Source of the DNA: Pseudomonadota bacterium
GTDB taxonomy: Bacteria > Pseudomonadota > Gammaproteobacteria > Steroidobacterales > Steroidobacteraceae
Reading direction: 5' to 3'
DNA length: 64,000 nucleotides
Assembly: GCA_018241525.1 (NCBI GenBank)
Contig: JAFEDR010000009.1
Location: 248,001-312,000 of the forward strand
The notes under the pieces were generated by a model. The model worked only from the letters and a program-made list of their open reading frames with translations. It had not been told where the DNA came from and did not search any database. Of the stretch, positions 8,244 through 16,541 are shown one piece after another. Numbering within the stretch: position 1 is the first letter of the stretch; every line of letters starts with the position of its first letter. The position numbers and the translations under genes are program-made.

Positions 8244-10121
8244 ATGTCACCGTCCGCTCACGTCCACGGCCTGGTCGTTGCCCTGCTCGCGTTCTACGGC
8301 GCCGCCGCCCCGGCGGCGGTGCCGACGCGCGACGACCCGCCGCCCGCCGCAGAGGCGCCGCCGACGCGCGGTGCCGCGCTCTACGCCGGCTACTGCGCGA
8401 AGTGCCACGACGGTCACGTCTACAAGGCGCCGGCGAAGACTTTCCTGCAGATGATGGCGGCGGACGCGATCTACGCGGCCCTCGATGGCGGCGTGATGAA
8501 GAGCCAGGCCGCTGCGCTGAGTGCCGCCGACCGGCAGGCGGTGGCGGAGCACCTGGCCGGCCAGCCGCTGCACGCCGCGGCACCGCCCGCCGCCGCGCCG
8601 CGCTGCGAGGGCGCCGCGGCGGCCTTCGACCGCAGCGCGCCGCGGGTCAGCTCCTGGGGCTTCGACGCCCGCAACTCGCACTTCATCCCGGCCGAGGTGG
8701 CGAAGCTCCCGGCCGCAGACCTGCCGCGGCTGCGCCTGAAGTGGGCGTTCGCCTACCCGGGCGGCATCCGCGCACGCTCGCAGCCGAACGTCGCGATGGG
8801 AGCGGTCTTCGTCGGCAGCCACAACGGCACCGTCTATGCGCTCGATGCCGCGACCGGCTGCGTGCGCTGGCAGTTCCGCGCCTCCGCCGAGGTGCGCACG
8901 CCGGTGCTCGTGACGCCGTGGAAGGACGCGGCGAGTCGCCCGCTCGCCGTGTTCGGCGACCTGATCGGACGCGTCTATGCGCTCGATGCACTGACCGGCA
9001 AGCTGCGCTGGCAGCGCAAGGTCGAGGACCACCCGGCCGCGACGCTGACCGGTGCGCCGGTGTTCCACCGCGGGCGCCTGTACGTGCCGGTCTCCTCGCT
9101 CGAGGAAGCGGCGACCGACCCGGCCTATCCGTGCTGCAGCTTCCGCGGCTCGGTAGTCGCGCTCGAGGCGCGCACCGGGGCCGTGGCGTGGAAGAGCTAC
9201 ACGATCGATGAGAAGCCGAAGCGCGTCGGCTCGACCTCGAGCGGCGCGCCGGTGCTCGCGCCTTCGGGTGCCGCGATCTGGAACAGCCCGACGATCGACG
9301 AGAAGCGCGGCCTGCTGTACGTCGGTACCGGCGACAACTACTCCTCGCCCGCCAACGACCGCAGCGACGCGATCCTGGCCTTCGATCTCGGCACCGGCAA
9401 GCTGCGCTGGTCGCGCCAGGTCTTCGAGCGCGACGCCTGGAACGTCGGCTGCATGCTGAAGACCGACAACTGCCCCAAGCCCTCGGGCCCCGACTTCGAC
9501 CTCGGCTCCGGCACGATGCTGGTCTCGCTGCCGTCCGGCCGCGACGTGATCCTCGGCGGCCTCAAGAGCGGCACCGCCTTCGCGGTCGATGCCGACAGCC
9601 ACGCCGCGCCGCTCTGGATCGAGCGACTCGGGCGCGGCGGCACGCAGGGCGGCATCCAGTTCGGCATGGCGACCGACGGTAGGCGCCTGTACGTGCCGAT
9701 CTCGGACATGCGCACCAAGTACGAGAGCGAGTATCCCGGCGAGCCGCGCGGCGGCATCTACGCGCTTGACGTCGCGAGTGGCGCGCGCCTCTGGTCGCAG
9801 CCGGCCCCCGATCGCTGCCAGGGACGCGAGTTCTGCGACCCGGGCATCCTCGCCGCGATCACCGCGATTCCCGGCGCGGTCATCGCCGGGCACATGGACG
9901 GTCAGGTGCGCGCCTACGCCGCCGACAGCGGCGCGGTCCTGTGGGAGTACGACACGCTGGCGGAGGTCCGCACCGTCTCGGGCGCAGCCGCGCACGGCGG
10001 CTCGATCGGCGGCGGCGGGCCAGTGGTGGCGAACGGCGTGCTGTACGTGAACTCCGGGTACGGCGTCTACTTCCACCTGCCCGGTAACGTGCTGCTCGCC
10101 TTCTCGGTCGACGGCCGCTGA
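8244..10121 (+). CDS. PQQ-dependent quinohaemoprotein dehydrogenase, polyvinyl-alcohol-dehydrogenase type
   Basis: 625 residues with a signal peptide (GLVVALLAFYGAAAPAA). The order is an N-terminal cytochrome c domain with one haem site (CAKCHDG, about residues 51-57) followed by an eight-bladed PQQ beta-propeller with repeated 'G.VYALDA.TG...W' blades. The cytochrome-first order is that of polyvinyl alcohol dehydrogenases; methanol/ethanol-type quinohaemoproteins carry it at the C-terminus. It should act in the periplasm and pass electrons to a c-type cytochrome. CCSF in the propeller contains a vicinal cysteine pair, though not at the usual alcohol-dehydrogenase place. In this setting the substrate is more likely a secondary alcohol made by the oxygenases than a polymer, but that is inference. 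Confidence 0.85.
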   Translation: MSPSAHVHGLVVALLAFYGAAAPAAVPTRDDPPPAAEAPPTRGAALYAGYCAKCHDGHVYKAPAKTFLQMMAADAIYAALDGGVMKSQAAALSAADRQAVAEHLAGQPLHAAAPPAAAPRCEGAAAAFDRSAPRVSSWGFDARNSHFIPAEVAKLPAADLPRLRLKWAFAYPGGIRARSQPNVAMGAVFVGSHNGTVYALDAATGCVRWQFRASAEVRTPVLVTPWKDAASRPLAVFGDLIGRVYALDALTGKLRWQRKVEDHPAATLTGAPVFHRGRLYVPVSSLEEAATDPAYPCCSFRGSVVALEARTGAVAWKSYTIDEKPKRVGSTSSGAPVLAPSGAAIWNSPTIDEKRGLLYVGTGDNYSSPANDRSDAILAFDLGTGKLRWSRQVFERDAWNVGCMLKTDNCPKPSGPDFDLGSGTMLVSLPSGRDVILGGLKSGTAFAVDADSHAAPLWIERLGRGGTQGGIQFGMATDGRRLYVPISDMRTKYESEYPGEPRGGIYALDVASGARLWSQPAPDRCQGREFCDPGILAAITAIPGAVIAGHMDGQVRAYAADSGAVLWEYDTLAEVRTVSGAAAHGGSIGGGGPVVANGVLYVNSGYGVYFHLPGNVLLAFSVDGR

Positions 10122-10132
10122 CGACCGCGGCC

Positions 10133-10657
10133 GTGCTGCCGCTGCGGCCGGTGCAGATTGCCTACCACGTTGCCAACCCGGCGCGTGCGGCGGCCGCGAG
10201 TGCTGCCGCCTACGGCTGGGGACCGTTCTTCCTGTTCGAACACATCCCGCTCGCCGCGGTCCGCTATCGCGGCGCGCCGGCGCGCTTCGACCATTCCTCG
10301 GCCTACGGCCAGGCCGGCGAGCTGATGGTCGAATTCATCACCCAGCACGACGACTCGCCGTCGGTACTGCGCGAGCGGTATGCGCGCGACGAGGTCGGCG
10401 TGCACCACGTCGCGCACTTCGTGCCGGACCTCGGCGCCGCGATCGCGGCGCTCGGCGGCGGCGCCGCCCTCGAGGCGACGACCGCCGACGGCGTATCGTT
10501 CGCGATGCTCGACACGGTGGCCGAGCTCGGGCACATGACCGAGCTCTACGAGCCCGTGCCGGCGCTGCGTCGCTTCTATGACTACGTCCGCCGCCAGTCG
10601 GTCGGCTGGGACGGGCGCGACCCGGTGCGCAGGCTCGCGCCACGGGCGGACGGCTGA
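10133..10657 (+). CDS. VOC (glyoxalase/dioxygenase-fold) family protein
   Basis: 174 residues. It shows the beta-alpha-beta-beta-beta paired modules of VOC proteins: VQIAYHVANPARAAAAS at the start, FDHSSAYGQAGELMVEFI in the middle and VHHVAHFVPDLGAAIAAL at the second module, ending with ELGHMTELYEP. Possible metal ligands are the His of IAYH, Glu of VEFI, His of HHVAH and Glu of TELYE. The GTG at 10133 lies 11 bp after the previous stop; no strong ribosome site is visible. It could be an extradiol-type dioxygenase, isomerase or epimerase of the pathway. The order dehydrogenase-VOC-SDR fits stepwise processing of one compound, but its reaction cannot be assigned. Confidence 0.75.
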   Translation: MLPLRPVQIAYHVANPARAAAASAAAYGWGPFFLFEHIPLAAVRYRGAPARFDHSSAYGQAGELMVEFITQHDDSPSVLRERYARDEVGVHHVAHFVPDLGAAIAALGGGAALEATTADGVSFAMLDTVAELGHMTELYEPVPALRRFYDYVRRQSVGWDGRDPVRRLAPRADG

Positions 10658-10674
10658 ACCCCGCGGAGGCGACG

Positions 10675-11490
10675 ATGGGCAGGCTGGACGGCAAGGTGGC
10701 GGTGGTCGTGGGCGCGGCCGGCGACGGCAACATGGGACAGGTCATCGCGCGGCGCTTCGCCGCGGAGGGCGCGCGGATCATGGTGGCGGGCCGCCACGAG
10801 GCCCCGCTCGCCGCGCTCGCGACGGAGCTCGACGGCCGCTACGCGCTGTGCGACGTCACCCGCAAGGCGGACCTCGAGGCGCTGGCCGCCGCGACTCGCG
10901 CCGCCTACGGCCACGTCGACATCGCCGTGAACTGCACCGGCTGGGGTCTGCTCGCGAAGCTGCTGGAGACGACCGAGCAACAGCTCGACCAGGTGACGGC
11001 GCTGCAATTCAAGGGCACGTTCTTCTTCCTGCAGGCCTTCGTCGGCGCGATGGCGGCCGACCGGGGCGGCTCGGTGATCCTGATGTCGTCGGCCTCGGTC
11101 TACGCAGTCTTGCACCACCATGCGGCGTACATCGGCACGAAGGCAGGTGCGGATGCACTGATGCGCTGCTTCGCAAACGAGTTCGGCGCGAAGGGCGTGC
11201 GCGTGAATTCGATCGCGCCCGGCCTCACCGCGACGCCGATGACGGCGCGCGAGGTCGCGATGCCCGGCCTCGAGGCGGCGTTCGTGAAGGAGTACCCGCT
11301 CGGACGCGTCGGCACGACGACCGACGTCGCGGATGCGGCACTGTGGCTCGCCGGCGATGAGTGCTTCATGACCGGCCAGGTGCTGCAGGTGAACGGCGGA
11401 CTCACGCTGCGGCGGAATCCCACGCCGCGCGAGATCCACGCGGCGATCCAGTCGGCGAGCGCCGCCGGCAGCGCGGAACACACCCGCTGA
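10675..11490 (+). CDS. SDR-family NAD(P)-dependent oxidoreductase
   Basis: 271 residues, classical length. The nucleotide loop is VVVGAAGDGNMG (about 10-21), D60 of LCDVT binds adenine, and the catalytic set is S139/S141, Y152 and K156 (AYIGTKAG). The end of the domain, FMTGQVLQVNGGLTL, is typical. The ATG at 10675 has GGAGGCGACG directly upstream. It should oxidise or reduce a hydroxyl/keto group of a pathway intermediate. It is the last gene of the Rieske-2 operon; a hairpin follows at 11542-11563. The C-terminus carries about 25 extra residues of no recognisable function. Confidence 0.9.
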   Translation: MGRLDGKVAVVVGAAGDGNMGQVIARRFAAEGARIMVAGRHEAPLAALATELDGRYALCDVTRKADLEALAAATRAAYGHVDIAVNCTGWGLLAKLLETTEQQLDQVTALQFKGTFFFLQAFVGAMAADRGGSVILMSSASVYAVLHHHAAYIGTKAGADALMRCFANEFGAKGVRVNSIAPGLTATPMTAREVAMPGLEAAFVKEYPLGRVGTTTDVADAALWLAGDECFMTGQVLQVNGGLTLRRNPTPREIHAAIQSASAAGSAEHTR

Positions 11491-11541
11491 CGACGATCCG
11501 CCGCGCAGCGGCGCACCGCCGCGGCGAGCGGCTTTAGGTCG

Positions 11542-11563
11542 GCCGGACCCCTCGACGTCCGGC
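11542..11563 (+). terminator. Hairpin after the Rieske-2 operon
   Basis: GCCGGAC-N8-GTCCGGC, a perfect 7-bp GC stem followed by AATTTC. It lies 52 bp past the SDR stop and upstream of the receptor promoter, so it may end the Rieske-2 transcript. The T-run is poor, so termination strength is uncertain. Confidence 0.4.
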
Positions 11564-11646
11564 AATTTCACGCCCCGGTTGCGCCTATTCGCCGTCGGTA
11601 TCGGGGATTTTCCGCAGATATTTTGAATCCGGCGTCGAAATGCCGG

Positions 11647-11676
11647 TTTACAGGCGTCTTAAGAAATACTTATAAA
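11647..11676 (+). promoter_or_regulatory. Sigma70-like promoter for the TonB receptor
   Basis: -35 TTTACA (11647-11652) and -10 TATAAA (11671-11676), separated by 18 bp, each 5/6 matches to consensus. The predicted start near 11683 gives a 5' leader of about 200 nt before the receptor ATG at 11885. Confidence 0.5.
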
Positions 11677-11884
11677 TCCCCGTCGTTCAGTCATCAAAGT
11701 GTTGCTCGACTGCAACGCGTTGACGATGGTCCGGCGCTGACGCCACACTCGCCCCCAGATTGGTGCGGCGCCGACCGACAGCTGTCAGAGGAATGGCAGC
11801 ACACGGAACGCTCCAGGCCCGAACGGCAACCTGGTCACGGATGATTCGCACCCCAGACATCAAAGCGTCACGGAGCACTCCGGT

Positions 11885-14716
11885 ATGAAGTTCATTTCAG
11901 CTGGTTCATCGCGGTCTCTGCTGCTTTCGTCCCTGCTCGCGGTCCTTTCGATCGGTGCCGCGCCGGCCCAGGCGCAGCAGGCGGCGCCCAAGAAGGACGC
12001 ACCGGACACGCTCGAGGAAGTGGTCGTGACCGGGTCGCTGATCCCGCAGCTCAAGACCGACGTGTCGACACCGGTCGTCACGGTGACCAACGAGGACATG
12101 GCGCTGCAGGGCTTCTCATCGGTTGCGGACGCGCTACAGCGCAGCGTCGTCGCGACCGGCGCCGTCCAGGGCCCGCAGTTCGTCAACGGGTTCACCCCGG
12201 GTGCGCAGACGATCAGCATGTTCGGCCTGTCGCCGAGCTACACCAAGTTCCTGATCGACGGCCGGCCGATCGCGGACTACCCGGCGCTCTACAACGGTAC
12301 CGACATCGTCGTCAGCATCGACGGCATCCCGCAGGTCGCGATCGACCACGTCGACATCCTGCCCGGCGGCCAGTCCTCCATCTACGGCTCGGACGCGATC
12401 GCCGGTGTCGTGAACATCTCGCTCAAGAAGCGGATGGATGGCCCGGAGGCGGACGTCCGCTTCGGCTGGACCAAGGACGGCGGCGGTACCTCGAAGCGCG
12501 TCGGCCTCGCCGACGGCATCAACGTCGGCGACTTCAACTTCGTATTCGGCGGCCAGTACGAGAAGGTCGATCCGATCTGGGGCTACCAGCGCCCGCTGAC
12601 CAACCAGTACTTCGCCGGCGGCGCCTCGGCGCAGACCGCCGAGCGCGACTGGCTGGTCCTCGGCCTGTTCGGTGACGTCAACGGCAACCTCTACTACATG
12701 ACGGACCCGAACAACCCGCCGTGCGGCAACACCACTTCCCAGTTCGGCGGCACGACCGACCTGCGCACGCGCGCGAACCGCGGCCAGTACTGCGGCACGT
12801 TCACCTCCGGCTACGCCACGATCAACAACGGCACCGAGAACGAGCAGGCCTTCCTGCACGGCACCTGGGACATCTCGGCGAACACGCGGCTCTTCGCCGA
12901 CGTGCTGCTCGATCACGACGTGACCGAGTTCAACACCGGCACGGTGTTCTTCGGAACGGCCGACGATTCCACGGGCCCGTTCTACTACTTCTACGACCCG
13001 AACGTGACGCCGTGCACGACGCAGAACCCGAACTGCGACCTGCTGAACGTGCAGCGGATCTTCTCGCCCGAGGAGGCCGGCAATTTCCGCGGCCAGAGCA
13101 ACAAGGACACCAAGAACTCGGTGCGCGCGACGATCGGGCTCGAGGGTCGCTTCGGCGCCTCCGACTGGCGCTACGCGCTCGACATGACCTACACCGAGAA
13201 CAAGCTGATCGAGGCGACCCACCTCGCGTTCACGCAGGCGATCACGAACTTCTTCGCGCCGATGTTCGGCCCGAACCTCGGACCCGATCCGATCTTCGGC
13301 CAGCCGACCTACGCGGTCGACTGGGCCCAGTTCTATAAGCCGATCACGCCCGCCGACTACGCGAGCTTCACGGGCTATGCGACCTCGTGGTCGCGCACCG
13401 AGGAGAGCCTCGCGCGCGGCCAGGTGACCAACACCTCGCTGTTCTCGCTGCCGGGCGGCAAGGCGGGCCTCGCGCTCGTCGTCGAGGGCGGTGCGCAGGG
13501 CTGGGACTACGCGCCGGATCCGCGCTTCCTGAACGGCGAGACGTACCTCTACACGGCGACCGCCGGGTCCGGCCATCGATCGCGCATGGCCGGCACCTTC
13601 GAGCTGCGGCTGCCGGTGCTGAAGCAGGTCACCGTCGGCCTGTCCGATCGCTTCGACGACTATCGAGTCTCGGGTGAGGACGTCACCAAGGACACCTACA
13701 ACCTCTCGGTCGAGTACAAGCCGATCAAGAGCCTGATGCTGCGCGGCCGCTATGGCACGTCGTTCAAGGCACCAACGCTGTCCGACGAGTACCAGGGCAC
13801 GAGCGGCTTCTTCCAGACGGTCACCGACTACTACACCTGCACGAAGAACGGCTACACCGGTGCGAATCTCGGCAATTGCCCGCAGTTCGGCGAGTCGGTG
13901 TTCGGAACGACCAGCGGAAACACCAAGCTGCGGCCGATTACCGCCAAGAACTGGGATCTCGGGCTCGTCTGGAATCCGGTCCGCAACCTGCAGATCAACT
14001 ACGACGTGATGCACTGGCAGATCACGAACGAGGTCGCCCAGCAGGACTCGGACCAGCTGCTGCGCACCGAGTCCGCGTGCTTGCTCGGTCAGCTCGACCC
14101 GACGTCGCCGACCTGCGTGAATGCCGTTTCGCTGGTCACGCGCGACGCCAACGGACTGATCACCCAGATCTCGACGCCTAAGATCAACGTCGCCCGCGAG
14201 GACCTGACCGTCGGCGTGCTGGAAGTCCACTACGCGTTCACGGCCGGCAAGATCGGCGAGTTCCGGTTGGGCTCGGCCTGGACCGACTCGTTCAAGCACA
14301 AGGAACTGAAGTTCGCGGGCGATACGGTCATCGACCTGCTGAACAGCCCGTTCTACAGCACCGACTTCAAGTCGAAGGCCAACTTCACGGGCACCTGGTC
14401 GTTCCACAACTTCGACACGACGCTGTTCGTCGAGCGCTACGGCCGCACGCCGAACTACGCGGCGCAGCAGACGGTCGACGGCTACGCCGCGGCGGGCGCC
14501 GCCCGCCTCGAGCCGTGGACCATCGCCAATATGAGCCTGCGCTACCAGTGGTCGCCGTCGCTCGAGGTCATCGGCAACGTGAACAACCTGTTCAACAAGC
14601 TGCCGCCGCTCGACTCGTCGACGCTCGGCACGGTCAACGTGCCGTTCTCGGTGTTCAACTACAACAACTACGGTCGCGCCTACTTCGTCGGCGCGAACTA
14701 CCACTTCGGCAAGTAA
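11885..14716 (+). CDS. TonB-dependent outer-membrane receptor (1)
   Basis: 943 residues. A signal peptide ends near PAQAQQ (about residue 33); the TonB-box-like segment DTLEEVVVTG follows, then a plug domain with IDGRPIADYP, VDILPGGQSSIYGSDAIAGVVNI, and a beta-barrel ending in an aromatic C-terminal strand (YFVGANYHFGK). It would take up a bulky or scarce compound across the outer membrane using TonB/ExbBD energy. Because it lies directly after two Rieske operons it may import their substrate, but it has its own promoter and a long leader. The start ATG follows GGAG. It is followed by a strong hairpin at 14731-14762. Confidence 0.92.
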   Translation: MKFISAGSSRSLLLSSLLAVLSIGAAPAQAQQAAPKKDAPDTLEEVVVTGSLIPQLKTDVSTPVVTVTNEDMALQGFSSVADALQRSVVATGAVQGPQFVNGFTPGAQTISMFGLSPSYTKFLIDGRPIADYPALYNGTDIVVSIDGIPQVAIDHVDILPGGQSSIYGSDAIAGVVNISLKKRMDGPEADVRFGWTKDGGGTSKRVGLADGINVGDFNFVFGGQYEKVDPIWGYQRPLTNQYFAGGASAQTAERDWLVLGLFGDVNGNLYYMTDPNNPPCGNTTSQFGGTTDLRTRANRGQYCGTFTSGYATINNGTENEQAFLHGTWDISANTRLFADVLLDHDVTEFNTGTVFFGTADDSTGPFYYFYDPNVTPCTTQNPNCDLLNVQRIFSPEEAGNFRGQSNKDTKNSVRATIGLEGRFGASDWRYALDMTYTENKLIEATHLAFTQAITNFFAPMFGPNLGPDPIFGQPTYAVDWAQFYKPITPADYASFTGYATSWSRTEESLARGQVTNTSLFSLPGGKAGLALVVEGGAQGWDYAPDPRFLNGETYLYTATAGSGHRSRMAGTFELRLPVLKQVTVGLSDRFDDYRVSGEDVTKDTYNLSVEYKPIKSLMLRGRYGTSFKAPTLSDEYQGTSGFFQTVTDYYTCTKNGYTGANLGNCPQFGESVFGTTSGNTKLRPITAKNWDLGLVWNPVRNLQINYDVMHWQITNEVAQQDSDQLLRTESACLLGQLDPTSPTCVNAVSLVTRDANGLITQISTPKINVAREDLTVGVLEVHYAFTAGKIGEFRLGSAWTDSFKHKELKFAGDTVIDLLNSPFYSTDFKSKANFTGTWSFHNFDTTLFVERYGRTPNYAAQQTVDGYAAAGAARLEPWTIANMSLRYQWSPSLEVIGNVNNLFNKLPPLDSSTLGTVNVPFSVFNYNNYGRAYFVGANYHFGK

Positions 14717-14730
14717 GTGGTCCCGCGATG

Positions 14731-14762
14731 CGCCGGGCCGCGCCTCAGGGCGCGGCCCGGCG
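14731..14762. terminator. Strong GC hairpin between the receptor and the convergent SRPBCC gene
   Basis: CGCCGGGCCGCGC-CTCAGG-GCGCGGCCCGGCG: a perfect 13-bp stem with a 6-nt loop, 14 bp after the receptor stop. It can serve both convergent genes. There is no U-tract, as is common in very GC-rich genomes. The loop (TCAGG) and arm resemble the hairpin at 58710-58733. Confidence 0.65.
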
Positions 14763-14789
14763 GTCGCCTTCGCCGCGCGCCGCGGTCAC

Positions 14790-15230
14790 TCAGGCGCCGC
14801 GGGACTTCCAGAGCCACTCGCATCGGGACTTGAGCCCCTGCGCCTCGAGCCGGAGCAACCGGCGCGTGAGGCGGCGCAGCATATAGCCGCTCGCGCGACC
14901 CAGCACGCCGCCGAAGCGGATCGCGAGCTCCACCTCGGTACGGTCGCCGACGGGCGCGAGGCGGTGGTCCGCCTCGACGAGCACCCCGGGCGTTCGTGAC
15001 TGCCAGCGGAACGAGCGCCCGGGATCCACGCCGACGACCCGCCAGGTCGCCGCCGGCAGCGACGGCTGCCGGATCCGGAAGCTCGCTCCGTGCTCGAGGC
15101 CGGATCCTGCGAGCCGCGCGATCCGCACTATCGTCGGAGTCCATTCCGGCCAGCTCTCGACGTCGGCGACCACGCGCCAGACGAGGCCCACAGGTGCCTC
15201 GATCTCCTGCCGCTCCGTCCACTCCAGCAT
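14790..15230 (-). CDS. SRPBCC (START/polyketide-cyclase-fold) family protein
   Basis: 146 residues, full length for a small SRPBCC protein. The start MLEWTERQEIEAPVGLVWRV matches the family opening 'I.ap...vW.vv.D...wp.w.p.i', and a strand pattern with FRWQSRTPGVLVEADHRLAP follows. The ATG at 15228-15230 has GGAGACGACG upstream on its strand. Such proteins bind hydrophobic ligands in a helix-grip cavity; a ligand cannot be named. The C-terminal stretch is rich in Arg/Leu (LRRLTRRLLRLEAQGL). It is convergent to the receptor gene and divergent from the GNAT gene. Confidence 0.85.
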   Translation of the reverse strand: MLEWTERQEIEAPVGLVWRVVADVESWPEWTPTIVRIARLAGSGLEHGASFRIRQPSLPAATWRVVGVDPGRSFRWQSRTPGVLVEADHRLAPVGDRTEVELAIRFGGVLGRASGYMLRRLTRRLLRLEAQGLKSRCEWLWKSRGA

Positions 15231-15376
15231 CGTCGTCTCCGCTCCACTCGGCGTCGGCCGGCAACTTCCGGCCGGCGGCGCATTAATCCCGAACTCGCTT
15301 CGCTCGGGGAGCGGGCCGTCGCGTCTTTCGCACGGCTCGACGATTGCGCGAAGGGCGTTCGACGTGGCGGCCCGGG

Positions 15377-15399
15377 ATCGTTCACTTTTCCTGAACGAT
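15377..15399. promoter_or_regulatory. Inverted repeat TTCA-N7-TGAA upstream of the GNAT gene
   Basis: ATCGTTCA-CTTTTCC-TGAACGAT, perfect 8-bp arms with a 7-bp spacer, about 80 bp before the GNAT start. The same GTTCA-N7-TGAAC layout recurs twice at 33555-33610. A DNA-binding site is likely; the regulator is unknown. Confidence 0.5.
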
Positions 15400-15478
15400 G
15401 CTTCAGCAAGTCTGCGCCGGCCTCGACCAAAGGAGCGCAGGCTCTGCGCATCGCCCATCCACCCGTCCCGAGCCCGCG

Positions 15479-16264
15479 ATGTCGCTCGCCCCTCAGCACT
15501 CCGCTCCTGCCGCCGCCGGTCACGGCGGCGCGACGCCGCTCGTCCGGCGCCTGCGGCTGCGTGACGGTCGATCCGTGTCCGTCGCAACGCTCGGGCCGGC
15601 GTTCGCTGCATCGTTCCAGTCATTCATCCGCGGGCTCTCCCCCGAGGCACGCGCGGCTCGGTTCCACATGGGCTTGGCGGAACCGCCGTCGTCGCTGGTC
15701 GCCGCTCTGGTCCAGGTAGACCAGCAGCGACACGTCGCGTGGGTCGCGCACGAGAGCGGCCGGCCGGATTCGATCGTCGCGGAAGTACGCTTCGCCGCCG
15801 AGGGTGATGCCGCCGAGCTCGCGGTCGCCGTGGCCGACCGCTGGCGCCGACTCGGGCTGGCGCGAGCGCTGCTGCGCCGGATCGCGCGCCGTGCGGCGCG
15901 CGCGGGCATCCGTCGCCTGTGGGGTCACGTGCGGGCGGACAACGAGCCGATGCTCCGGCTCGCGCACCGTGCGGGGTTCCGGCGCTCGCGGTTGCCGGGC
16001 GATGCCGCGACCCTGCTGATCGAACGCGAGCTCGCGCCGGCGGCATCGCTGCTGAGAACCACCGGACGCCGGCTCGTCGCGTGGTTTACCGCGCGGCGCC
16101 GGACGCTGTCGGTGCTCGCGGCCCTCATTCTGCCGGGCGGCTTCCTGGTGCTGGTCGCGATGGCGCTCGCCGCCCGGGTGGCGCCGGCGCTCCGTGCCCT
16201 GGGCTCGCGCGGGCAGACACTGGTGCACCGCGCCGCGCCACGAGCCTGCGCCGGCTGCCCCTGA
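15479..16264 (+). CDS. GNAT-family N-acetyltransferase with a C-terminal membrane segment
   Basis: 261 residues. The acetyl-CoA-binding loop of GNAT proteins is visible as WRRLGLARALLRRIARRAARA (about 123-143), followed by the 'N..ML.LAHRAGFR' element. After the domain a hydrophobic stretch (LSVLAALILPGGFLVLVAMALAA) suggests one membrane helix near residue 220, so the enzyme may be tethered to the inner membrane. The ATG at 15479 was chosen because earlier residues are low-complexity and unlike the family; no strong ribosome site is visible. The substrate is unknown; similar stand-alone GNATs are fused to or sit beside acyl-CoA enzymes. Confidence 0.75.
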   Translation: MSLAPQHSAPAAAGHGGATPLVRRLRLRDGRSVSVATLGPAFAASFQSFIRGLSPEARAARFHMGLAEPPSSLVAALVQVDQQRHVAWVAHESGRPDSIVAEVRFAAEGDAAELAVAVADRWRRLGLARALLRRIARRAARAGIRRLWGHVRADNEPMLRLAHRAGFRRSRLPGDAATLLIERELAPAASLLRTTGRRLVAWFTARRRTLSVLAALILPGGFLVLVAMALAARVAPALRALGSRGQTLVHRAAPRACAGCP

Positions 16265-16541
16265 GCCCCGCCCTCGCTGCGGCGTCTGCCACGGCCGGCC
16301 GACGCTGACCCGCCGTCGATCCGTGCTCCGGACGGACGCGACCCGGGCCGCCTTCGGAATATGTCGCCTCGTGGCCGGCGGCGGCGGCAATCCCGGTGCA
16401 CTTCGCCGGCGTTGATGTCATCCTTCGCCCCCCGGCGCGATCCTCGCGCCGGCCTCCGGACGCGGACAGGACGTCGAGACGACCGGGGAACGAGTTCTCG
16501 GAGTGAGGCCTCGTCGCCCGACGCAAGGGAGCAGGGCACAG

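Larger units (their letters stand above)
11491..11884. other. 394-bp non-coding leader region before the TonB receptor
   Basis: No gene was found here. It begins with a GC hairpin after the SDR stop, passes through an unusually AT-rich block (about 11560-11700) holding a good sigma70-like promoter, and then forms a roughly 200-nt leader with a small hairpin GTTGC-N6-GCAAC near 11700. No known riboswitch consensus was recognised. GGAG lies just before the receptor ATG. Confidence 0.6.

Noticed and set aside
12134-14704. Long minus-strand open frame inside the TonB receptor gene
   Set aside because: A codon-bias shadow of the receptor; it is repetitive Arg/Val/Glu with no homology I recognise. 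The same applies to 44097-46607 (+).
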